DNA from: CAZEHS01 sp964511875
Lineage (GTDB): Bacteria; Bacillota; Clostridia; Peptostreptococcales; Acidaminobacteraceae
Direction of reading: 5' to 3'
DNA length: 5,289 nucleotides
Assembly (NCBI GenBank): GCA_964511875.1
Contig: CAZEHS010000141.1
Coordinates: forward strand, 1-5,289
How positions within the stretch are numbered: the stretch's first letter is position 1; the number at the start of each line of letters is the position of its first letter. Shown here piece after piece: positions 1 through 5,289 of the stretch. The notes beneath the pieces were generated by a model. The model made no database searches, was not told the origin of the DNA, and saw only the letters and a program-made list of their open reading frames with translations. A program made the position numbers and the translations under genes.

Positions 1-127
1 TATATTCCGGATCACTGCCCCCTTCACGGACAGCAACCATGATCACCCGTGCCAGCTTGGTAAAGATTTTTCCCCGTTTTGCATCCTGTTTATTCTTGCG
101 TCCTTCGATGGTTCCTATACGACCCAT
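1..127 (-). CDS. YebC/PmpR-family protein, N-terminal 42 residues only
   Basis: The gene starts at the ATG at 127-125 and runs off the window at position 1. The visible protein opens with MGRIGTIEGRKNKQDAKRGK, continues with IFTKLARVIMVAVREGG and then SDPEY. This is the conserved N-terminus of the YebC/PmpR/TACO1 family (about 240 residues when complete). In other members the matching stretch reads QDAKRGKIFTKLIREI. From family knowledge, members have been described both as DNA-binding regulators and, more recently, as ribosome-associated factors that help translation of proline-rich stretches. The window cannot say which applies here. The start is supported by a GAGGAG ribosome site at 145-140, 12 nt upstream, and by the family's usual N-terminus. 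An ATG 8 nt further upstream is out of frame and soon meets a stop. The gene follows nadE on the same strand after 87 bp and has its own candidate promoter there. The family call is firm; paralogue and function are open. Confidence 0.9.
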   Translation of the reverse strand, partial: MGRIGTIEGRKNKQDAKRGKIFTKLARVIMVAVREGGSDPEY

Positions 128-170
128 ATGATCATTCAACTCCTCGCGTCTTAATTGCTTTGAATTTGTG

Positions 171-206
171 CATGGATATTTTAACACACTTCCGGAAGCT
201 TCGCAA
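171..206 (-). promoter_or_regulatory. candidate sigma-70-type promoter for the yebC-family gene
   Basis: On the minus strand TTGCGA (206-201, 4 of 6 matches to the -35 consensus) is followed after exactly 17 nt by TAAAAT (183-178, 5 of 6 matches to the -10). This predicts a start near 171 and a leader of about 44 nt. The spacer holds a perfect 10-bp palindrome, CTTCCGGAAG (189-198), overlapping an 8-bp one, GAAGCTTC (195-202), which could be a protein-binding site. The promoter is matched by eye only. Read-through from nadE remains possible, because I see no good terminator between the two genes. Confidence 0.4.
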
Positions 207-214
207 ACTTCGAA

Positions 215-961
215 TCACTTGAACTTTGGCGCTGATGGGGGCATCACGCGTTTATGATGGCTTCGTTGATGAAGCCGTTCAATGATTTTCCTGTCATGAT
301 CCGGAATTGATTTCCCATCCAGCAGATCGTCGATCATATCATAAGTGGTACCCATCTCCGCTTCATCGGTCTGACCATCCCAAAGACCTGCGGAAGGCGG
401 TCTTACCAAAACGCTTTCAGGAGCGCCCAGATGTTTTGCCCAGGCATAAACCTCCCTTTTAGTCAGATTCGAGATGGGCAGAAAATCCACACCGCCATCA
501 CCGTATTTAGTGAAGTAACCGGTGTAGACTTCGGCGGCATTATCCGTTCCGCTTACCATATAATTTCGTGCATTGGCAACGGTATAAAGAGTACTCATCC
601 GGAGCCTGGCGCGAAGGTTCGCATCAGCAAGGCGCTTGCTGTCTTCCTGGGCCTTGTCGCCGAGTTCAGCCAAAACCTTGTCAAAAAGAAGATCATGGGC
701 CTCAGTTATTTCAACTTCGATTGCTTCCAACCCCGATGCGGCTGCAGCTGCCAAGGCATCCTGCCTGTCGTTGCCATGACTTTTACATGGGAGAATAACA
801 CCCATGGAATTTTCAGGGAATGCACGTTTTATCAAAAATGCAACCAGTGTAGAATCAATCCCACCGGACAATCCCAAAACAACGCCCTTGCTGCCGGCAC
901 CAGTAACGGTTTCGCGGATCCACTCCACGGTCTTGTCGATTCTTTCGTCTAAAGTCAGCAT
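215..961 (-). CDS. nadE: NH3-dependent NAD(+) synthetase
   Basis: This 248-residue cytoplasmic enzyme catalyses the last step of NAD synthesis: nicotinate adenine dinucleotide plus ATP and ammonia gives NAD, AMP and pyrophosphate. It shows the N-type ATP pyrophosphatase signature LSGGIDST (residues 31-38), the ANLRARLRMSTLY segment (114-126), GTDNAAEVYTGYFTKYGDGG (138-157), PISNLTKREVYAWAKHLG (162-179), the PPSAGLWDGQTDEAEMG loop (188-204) and a C-terminal HKRVMPPSAPKF. Its length is normal for the short form. There is no N-terminal nitrilase-like glutaminase domain, so ammonia should be the direct nitrogen donor. The start at 961 is fixed by an AAGGAG at 974-969, 7 nt upstream. The gene has its own promoter near 1013-1042, beyond a probable terminator of carAB, so it is probably a separate transcription unit. 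The leader is only about 45 nt, too short for a riboswitch. No key residue appears to be missing. Confidence 0.96.
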   Translation of the reverse strand: MLTLDERIDKTVEWIRETVTGAGSKGVVLGLSGGIDSTLVAFLIKRAFPENSMGVILPCKSHGNDRQDALAAAAASGLEAIEVEITEAHDLLFDKVLAELGDKAQEDSKRLADANLRARLRMSTLYTVANARNYMVSGTDNAAEVYTGYFTKYGDGGVDFLPISNLTKREVYAWAKHLGAPESVLVRPPSAGLWDGQTDEAEMGTTYDMIDDLLDGKSIPDHDRKIIERLHQRSHHKRVMPPSAPKFK

Positions 962-1005
962 AACTTCACTCCTTGTTAAAGGCTGTCGCCAGGATTATTT
1001 CTGAA

Positions 1006-1042
1006 TGGAATCATTATATCACTGATGATGAGGGATAGACTA
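1006..1042 (-). promoter_or_regulatory. nadE promoter with extended -10
   Basis: The minus strand reads TGATATAAT at 1021-1013, a perfect TATAAT (1018-1013) preceded by the TGn extension. Only a poor -35 is present (TAGTCT at 1042-1037, 18-nt spacer, 3 of 6 matches), as is common for extended -10 promoters. The predicted start near 1006 leaves a 45-nt leader before the nadE ATG. The site lies just downstream of the repeat-derived stem and U-rich tract that probably ends carAB transcription, which fits an independent nadE unit. Confidence 0.6.
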
Positions 1043-1079
1043 TTACCAATATGGATTACAGCAAACTAAGAAACAACAA

Positions 1080-1118
1080 AAGGGAGAGATTGCCGCGTCG
1101 CTTACTCCTTGCAATGAC
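1080..1118 (+). repeat. dispersed ~40-bp repeat, copy 1 (forward)
   Basis: The copy begins with AAGGGAGAGATTGC (1080-1093) and ends with CCTTGCAATGAC (1107-1118). ATTGC (1089-1093) and GCAAT (1111-1115) form an internal stem. This is the pattern of a widespread intergenic repeat seen in many unrelated bacterial genomes (gagattgc...gcaatgac); the family identification is from memory. It is inverted relative to copies 2 and 3. Confidence 0.75.
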
Positions 1119-1131
1119 GGCCGCCAGGGCA

Positions 1132-1170
1132 GTATTGCAGGGTGCGAAGCTATTGAGCAATCTCTCCCTT
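1132..1170 (-). repeat. dispersed ~40-bp repeat, copy 2 (inverted, diverged)
   Basis: This copy is the reverse complement of the copy 1 pattern, from GTATTGC (1132-1138) to GCAATCTCTCCCTT (1157-1170). The terminal 14 bp are identical to copies 1 and 3. The middle keeps GCGAAGC, also typical of the repeat family, but is otherwise diverged. It can pair with copy 1 to form the putative terminator stem. Confidence 0.65.
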
Positions 1171-1185
1171 ACAACAAAGAAGCCT

Positions 1186-1225
1186 GTCATTGCGAGGGTC
1201 ACAGACCCGTTGCAATCTCTCCCTT
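1186..1225 (-). repeat. dispersed ~40-bp repeat, copy 3 (inverted)
   Basis: This copy runs from GTCATTGCGAGG (1186-1197) to GCAATCTCTCCCTT (1212-1225) and starts 54 bp after copy 2 in the same orientation. It folds on itself: ATTGC (1189-1193) pairs with GCAAT (1212-1216), and GGGTC (1196-1200) pairs with GACCC (1204-1208) around a 3-nt loop. It ends 15 bp before the carB stop codon. It can pair with copy 1 as an alternative to copy 2. Confidence 0.72.
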
Positions 1226-1240
1226 GTCTTAATTAGTTCC

Positions 1241-4200
1241 CTACTTCTCCAGTGCCAATGTCAGATCACAGATGTTGACGATGGCCAGATCTTCAGGCTG
1301 GATATTCGCCTTGGAGATTTGAATCCAGGCTTCCAGGGTATCCAGGGCTGTCAGGCAGGGGATTTTCTTTTCAACAGCTGCACGGCGTATCTTGAATCCG
1401 TCAGTTCTGCTGTCACGGCCCTTGCTTGGTATATTGACCACCCAGTTGATGGCGCCGCTGCGAATCATATCGATCACGTTGACCCCTTCAAGGCCTATCT
1501 TTGTCACGGTTTCGGCTTCGATGCCGGCATCCCTGAGAGACTGAGCCGTTCCGGGAGTTGCAACGAATGTATAGCCAAGCTTCGCCATATCACGGGCCAA
1601 TGCGATGAATTCTTCTTTGTAATGCTCTGAGATGCTGGCAAGAATTTTCCCTTTTTCCGGCAGCTCCATTTTAGCTGCTATGAATCCTTTATAGAGGGCA
1701 TGGGTCAGATCCGCCTCGATACTGAGCACTTCACCGGTAGATTTCATTTCAGGTCCAAGAGCGATTTCAGACCCGGGAATCTTATCCATTGAGAATACAG
1801 GCACTTTTACGGAATAGAAGCTGCTCTCTGGAAACAGTCCTGTACCGTAGCGCAGATTCTTAAGGGGCATGCCGAGCATGGCTCGGGTAGCCACTTCAAT
1901 CATGGATATCCCTGTTACCTTGCTTATGAAAGGTACCGTCCGTGATGCCCTGGGGTTCACTTCAATGACATAAAGCTCACCATCCGCATAGACATACTGG
2001 ATATTGATGAGGCCCACCACATTGAGGACCCTTGCCAGGGTTTCGGTGACTTTCACGATTTTTGTTTTCAGCTCAGCACTCAGGGATGGTGCAGGATAGA
2101 TGGAAACGCTGTCACCGGAATGGATTCCTGCACGCTCCAGATGCTCCATGATCCCAGGGATCAGGATATCGGTGCCGTCACAGATGGCATCGACTTCAAT
2201 CTCGATACCGTTGAGATACTTATCGATCAATACGGGTTTTTTGGGATTCTTGCTGCGTGCAAGCTCCAGCCAGGCTTCAATCTCAGAGGCGTTATAGGCG
2301 ATTTCCATGCCCAGGCCTCCCAGAACATAGCTGGGTCGTACAAGAACAGGGTAGCCAAGTTCTTCAGCGGCTTTCATACCTTCATCCATCGTCATGACAG
2401 CTACGCCTTTTGGGCGCTTGATATCGAATTTTTCCATGACCGCTTCGAACACTTCACGGTTTTCCGATGCATCGATATCCGCCGCAGAAGTGCCGAGAAT
2501 ACGGATGCCCTTCTCGCTGAGGAATTCCGCCAGCTTGATTGCGGTTTGCCCGCCGTACTGAAGGATCACACCGATGGGTTTCTCCTTCTCGATGATATTT
2601 AGAACATCCTCTTCTGTGATCGGCTCGAAGTACAGCTTATCGGAGATATCGAAATCCGTGCTGACAGTCTCAGGATTATTATTTACAATGATGGCTTCAT
2701 AACCCATTTCTCTCAAGGCAAGCACGCCGTGTACGGAGCAGTAGTCGAATTCAACCCCCTGCCCTATACGGATGGGACCTGAGCCGATGACCAGTACCTT
2801 TTCACGATCGGATGCAACGGATTCGTCTTCATGGTCATAGGTGGAATAGAAGTAGTTTGAGACCGCGTCGAATTCTCCGCCGCATGTATCAGCCATCTTG
2901 TAGACAGCGGTTACCTTCTGCGCTTTTCGTGCTTCGTAGACCTCATCCGGCAATGATCCGGTGAGTCGGGCAATGGTCTTATCGGAAAAGCCCCTTTGCT
3001 TGAGGAAACGCATCTCGTCCTCATCGATTTCAGCGAGGTTGCGGCCGCGTATGGATTCTTCCCACTGGATGATGTTCAGGATCTTATGAACAAAGAAGGG
3101 ATCAATCATGGAAAGCTCTGAACATTCCGCCACTTCATACCCTCTGCGCAGCATTTCCGCCAGATAGTAGATACGTTCGTCGTCCCCTTCTTTAACAAGA
3201 CGCTTCAGCTCTGCTTCCTCAATGTCAGCTGCTTTGTCGAAAAGCAGGCCGTCCTGACGGATTTCCAGGGAACGGATTCCTTTTAGCAAGGCGCTCTCAA
3301 ACCGATTCCCGATAGCCATGACTTCCCCGGTGGCCATCATCATGGTGCCCAGACGGCGTTTTCCGCTGTCCAGCTTATCGAATGGCCATTTTGGAATCTT
3401 GACGACACAGTAATCCAAGGTCGGCTCAAAGCTGGCCATTGTTTTGCCGGTAACGTCATTGGTTATTTCTTCCAGACTATAACCGATGGCGATCTTTGCA
3501 GCTACCTTTGCGATGGGATAACCCGTAGCTTTTGAGGCCAGGGCCGAAGAACGGCTGACCCGCGGATTAACCTCGATTACGAAATAATTGAAGCTCAATG
3601 GATCCAGGGCGTACTGGACGTTGCATCCCCCGACGATGTCCAGTGCTGTGACGATGGCGATGGAGGAATTCCGAAGCATCTGATATTCCCTGTCACTGAG
3701 GGTTTGCGAAGGCGCTACTACGATGCTGTCTCCTGTGTGAATTCCCACAGGGTCGATATTCTCCATATTACAGACCACGATGACATTGCCTTTAGCGTCA
3801 CGGATCATTTCATATTCGATTTCTTTCCAGCCCTTAATAAATTTTTCAATCAGAATCTGGCTAGCCATGCTGAATGCAATTCCCTTAGGGGCGATTTCAA
3901 GGAGCTCATCTCGTGTGTATGCGATGCCGCCGCCGGTGCCGCCCAGTGTGAAGGCCGGACGTACTACAACCGGGTAGCCGATGCTGTCCGCGTACGCTAC
4001 TGCCCCTTCAACGGTTGAGAAGATATCGCTTTCAATGACAGGCTGACCGATACGTTCCATGGTGTGCTTGAACAGCTCACGGTCTTCGGATTTTCGAATG
4101 GCTTCCAGATTGGTGCCAAGCAGTTCGACGCCATACTTTTTAAGAATGCCTTTTTCATCCAGTTCCAGAGCCAGGTTCAGGGCTGTCTGCCCTCCCATTC

Positions 4201-4462
4201 CCGCCAGAATGCCCTGAGGCCTTTCTTTTGCAATGATTTTTTCCAGGAATACGGTATTAAGCGGTTCAATATATACGGAATCCGCCATCCGTGTATCCGT
4301 CATGATGGTGGCAGGGTTGGAGTTGACAAGAACGGTTTCAATCCCCTCGTCCATCAATACCCGGCAAGCCTGGGTACCGGAGTAATCGAATTCTGCGGCC
4401 TGACCGATGATGATGGGCCCGGAACCGATCACCATGATTTTGCTGAAGTGGGTGCGTTTCAT
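1241..4462 (-). CDS. carB: carbamoyl phosphate synthetase, large subunit
   Basis: This 1073-residue enzyme is the same length as typical bacterial CarB. It phosphorylates bicarbonate, adds ammonia channelled from CarA and phosphorylates the carbamate to carbamoyl phosphate, for pyrimidine and arginine synthesis. The N-terminal ATP-grasp half (about 1-400) opens with KIMVIGSGPIIIGQAAEFDYSG and has VVVRPAFTLGGTGGG (165-179) and VIEVNPRVSRSSALASKATG (295-314). An oligomerisation region covers about 400-550. The second half repeats the fold with KVLVIGSGPIRIGQGVEFDY (555-574), VLVRPSYVLGGLGMEIAY (706-723) and VIEVNPRASRTVPF (832-845). An MGS-like allosteric domain (about 936-1073) has ATPGTA (968-973), TKIGLEG (987-993) and NIPSKGRDSRTDGFKIRRAA (1010-1029), keeping several positions that bind UMP in E. 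coli CarB. Pyrimidine control is likely but inferred. The start is set by AAGGAGG 7 nt upstream. The ATG overlaps the carA stop as ATGA, so translation is probably coupled. Confidence 0.98.
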   Translation of the reverse strand: MKRTHFSKIMVIGSGPIIIGQAAEFDYSGTQACRVLMDEGIETVLVNSNPATIMTDTRMADSVYIEPLNTVFLEKIIAKERPQGILAGMGGQTALNLALELDEKGILKKYGVELLGTNLEAIRKSEDRELFKHTMERIGQPVIESDIFSTVEGAVAYADSIGYPVVVRPAFTLGGTGGGIAYTRDELLEIAPKGIAFSMASQILIEKFIKGWKEIEYEMIRDAKGNVIVVCNMENIDPVGIHTGDSIVVAPSQTLSDREYQMLRNSSIAIVTALDIVGGCNVQYALDPLSFNYFVIEVNPRVSRSSALASKATGYPIAKVAAKIAIGYSLEEITNDVTGKTMASFEPTLDYCVVKIPKWPFDKLDSGKRRLGTMMMATGEVMAIGNRFESALLKGIRSLEIRQDGLLFDKAADIEEAELKRLVKEGDDERIYYLAEMLRRGYEVAECSELSMIDPFFVHKILNIIQWEESIRGRNLAEIDEDEMRFLKQRGFSDKTIARLTGSLPDEVYEARKAQKVTAVYKMADTCGGEFDAVSNYFYSTYDHEDESVASDREKVLVIGSGPIRIGQGVEFDYCSVHGVLALREMGYEAIIVNNNPETVSTDFDISDKLYFEPITEEDVLNIIEKEKPIGVILQYGGQTAIKLAEFLSEKGIRILGTSAADIDASENREVFEAVMEKFDIKRPKGVAVMTMDEGMKAAEELGYPVLVRPSYVLGGLGMEIAYNASEIEAWLELARSKNPKKPVLIDKYLNGIEIEVDAICDGTDILIPGIMEHLERAGIHSGDSVSIYPAPSLSAELKTKIVKVTETLARVLNVVGLINIQYVYADGELYVIEVNPRASRTVPFISKVTGISMIEVATRAMLGMPLKNLRYGTGLFPESSFYSVKVPVFSMDKIPGSEIALGPEMKSTGEVLSIEADLTHALYKGFIAAKMELPEKGKILASISEHYKEEFIALARDMAKLGYTFVATPGTAQSLRDAGIEAETVTKIGLEGVNVIDMIRSGAINWVVNIPSKGRDSRTDGFKIRRAAVEKKIPCLTALDTLEAWIQISKANIQPEDLAIVNICDLTLALEK

Positions 4463-5289
4463 TGGTGGGCCTCCTTGAATTTGATCATCATGGTTTCGAA
4501 CCTGTCGAACAGATAAATGGAATCACTGGGGCCCGGTGAGGCTTCAGGATGGTACTGAACGCTGAAGATAGGAAGCTCCCGGTGCATCATGCCTTCCACG
4601 GTGCCGTCATTGACGTTGACATGCGTGATTTCAACCTTGATCGGATCAAGACTCTCTTCAACGACTTCATAACCGTGATTCTGTGAGGTGATCATGACAC
4701 GGTCCAGACCCAGGTCCTTTACTGGATGGTTGGAGCCCCTGTGACCGTATTTCATTTTCTTTGTTGTACCGCCGTAAGCATGTGCAAGAAGCTGGTGGCC
4801 CAGACATATTCCGAAGATCGGCTTCACTCCCATCAGCTTCTTAACGACATCAATGATTTCCTGAAGCTCGGCTGGATCCCCAGGGCCATTTGACAGGAAA
4901 ATCCCGTCTGGATTGCATGCCAATATTTCCTCAGCTGAGGTTGTAGCCGGGAAAACATTCAAAAGCATGTTCCGATGTGTCATTGAGGCCAGGATGTTGC
5001 GTTTGATCCCGAAATCCATCACAGCAACCTTCAGGAGCTGCGGCTCCAAAGAGTACGGCATTGGCGTACTGACTATCTGAACAGCTCCGGAATTGGAAAA
5101 CTGCTTGAGTTCTTCAAAATGATATTCAGGTGCAGTGCAGTCTGCCACGATTTTCCCTCGCAGCGTCCCTGATTCACGAAGATGCCGTGTGAGCGCCCGG
5201 GTATCCACATCCATCAGTCCTGTCAGCTGGTTCCTAAAAAATAGTCCTCCAAACCCTCGCTGCCGCGCCAGTTCGAAAAACTATCACAT
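4459..5289 (-). CDS. carA: carbamoyl phosphate synthetase, small (glutaminase) subunit; 5'-incomplete, with apparent frameshift
   Basis: CarA hydrolyses glutamine and passes ammonia to CarB. The continuous part from the internal ATG at 5214 encodes 251 residues: DVDTRALTRHLRESG (2-16) ending the N-terminal domain, DFGIKRNIL (67-75), LSNGPGDP (107-114), the nucleophile loop GICLGHQ with Cys137, and YHPEASPGP with catalytic His222 and Glu224. The class I amidotransferase triad is complete. A usual CarA has about 350-380 residues, so that ATG is not the true start. Upstream, family sequence continues in a different frame from 5288: CDSFSNWRGSEGLEDYFL, matching the CarA SNWR/SNFR region. The two frames join only by a -1 shift or one added base at the T6 run (5241-5236). 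The joined product would have ungapped family spacing between SNWR and DVDTR. The true start lies outside the window. The gene overlaps carB by 4 bp. Identity is firm; whether the gene is functional as read is uncertain. Confidence 0.93.
4470..4476 (-). promoter_or_regulatory. carB ribosome binding site inside carA
   Basis: A perfect AAGGAGG lies 7 nt before the carB ATG, within the last codons of carA (Lys-Glu-Ala-His-Gln-stop). With the ATGA stop/start overlap at 4459-4462, it fixes the carB start and points to coupled, near-equimolar synthesis of the two subunits. Confidence 0.9.
5223..5250 (-). other. frame break in carA at a T TTT TTA heptamer
   Basis: Reading carA in its upstream frame (Leu-Glu-Asp-Tyr...), the codons TTT and TTA lie in the heptamer T TTT TTA (5241-5235), a classic -1 slippery sequence in exactly the needed phase. 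Without a shift, translation stops at TGA (5225-5223) three codons later. After a -1 slip it continues Arg-Asn-Gln-Leu-Thr-Gly-Leu-Met-Asp-Val-Asp-Thr-Arg. A Shine-Dalgarno-like GGAGGA (5250-5245) sits 3 nt upstream. I see no strong stem-loop just downstream. A one-base deletion from an original T7, real or a sequencing error, explains the data equally well. Confidence 0.7.

Larger units (their letters stand above)
1067..1170 (-). terminator. probable rho-independent terminator of carAB, built from repeat copies
   Basis: Two of the repeat copies face each other. Bases 1157-1170 pair perfectly over 14 bp with 1080-1093, and an inner 6-bp stem joins 1110-1115 to 1134-1139 within the 63-nt loop. 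On the minus strand the stem is followed directly by a U-rich tract (TTTTGTTGTTTCTT, 1081-1068). It lies between the carB stop and the nadE promoter, where a terminator is expected. The loop is longer than in a typical terminator and the tract is interrupted by G, so its efficiency is uncertain. Confidence 0.42.

Noticed and set aside
128..214. rho-independent terminator after nadE
   Set aside because: There are only short palindromes (CTTCCGGAAG, GAAGCTTC) with no loop and no following T-run. The gap is better read as a promoter region.
431..952. 173-residue plus-strand open frame opposite nadE
   Set aside because: It lies wholly antisense to a well-supported nadE, shows no recognisable family and has composition typical of a codon shadow.
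962..1012. NAD-sensing riboswitch in the nadE leader
   Set aside because: The predicted leader is about 45 nt, too short, with no compact conserved fold visible.
1080..1225. CRISPR array
   Set aside because: There are only three copies, in mixed orientation, with unequal spacers and internal divergence. There are no cas genes nearby, and the units match a dispersed intergenic repeat.
1051..1236. 61-residue plus-strand open frame across the repeat cluster
   Set aside because: It is translated repeat sequence (phrases such as PVIARVTDPLQSLP are typical of spurious ORFs over this kind of repeat). It has no ribosome site and lies antisense in a non-coding gap.
4064..4516. 150-residue plus-strand open frame opposite the carB start
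   Set aside because: It is antisense to the highly conserved carB N-terminus and the carA end, with no motif or ribosome site. The other plus-strand frames over carB (1190-1630, 2100-2602, 3704-4018) were rejected for the same reason.
4459..5214. Treating the ATG at 5214 as the true carA start
   Set aside because: It would remove about the first third of CarA and start at the DVDTR motif. It has no proper ribosome site, and family sequence continues upstream in another frame.

Overview
The window holds four protein genes, all on the minus strand, so in transcription order it runs from high to low coordinates: carA (incomplete at the window edge) - carB - [repeat cluster, likely terminator, promoter] - nadE - [short promoter-bearing gap] - yebC-family gene (incomplete at the other edge). 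G+C looks close to half. Strong AAGGAG-type ribosome sites, the ATGA carA/carB overlap, the YebC N-terminus of the 'MGRIGTIEGRKNKQDAKRGK' type and the CarB allosteric domain together suggest an anaerobic Firmicute (Clostridia-like). That placement is an inference and is not proven by the window.

Region 4459-5289 encodes the small glutaminase subunit of carbamoyl phosphate synthetase and 1241-4462 the large synthetase subunit. The two are translationally coupled. They make carbamoyl phosphate from glutamine, bicarbonate and ATP for pyrimidine and arginine synthesis. The carA reading frame is broken near its upstream visible end. The family motif 'SNWR...LEDY' lies in one frame and 'DVDTRALTRHLRESG' in another, and the switch falls on a run of six T that also spells the heptamer T TTT TTA. 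A sequencing or assembly indel is the simplest explanation. A real mutation or recoding cannot be excluded from sequence alone.

Region 962-1240 is non-coding. It carries three copies of a roughly 40-bp dispersed repeat (one inverted relative to the other two) that can fold into a long stem followed by a U-rich tail, probably ending the carAB transcript. An extended -10 promoter follows for nadE.

Region 215-961 is ammonia-dependent NAD synthetase (nadE). The 87-bp gap after it has no convincing terminator but has a candidate promoter overlapping palindromes, and then the yebC-family gene begins. The gene content is core metabolism plus one conserved regulator or translation factor. I found no defence system, mobile element or other novel system. 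The carA frame break and the repeat cluster are the two points worth a second look.
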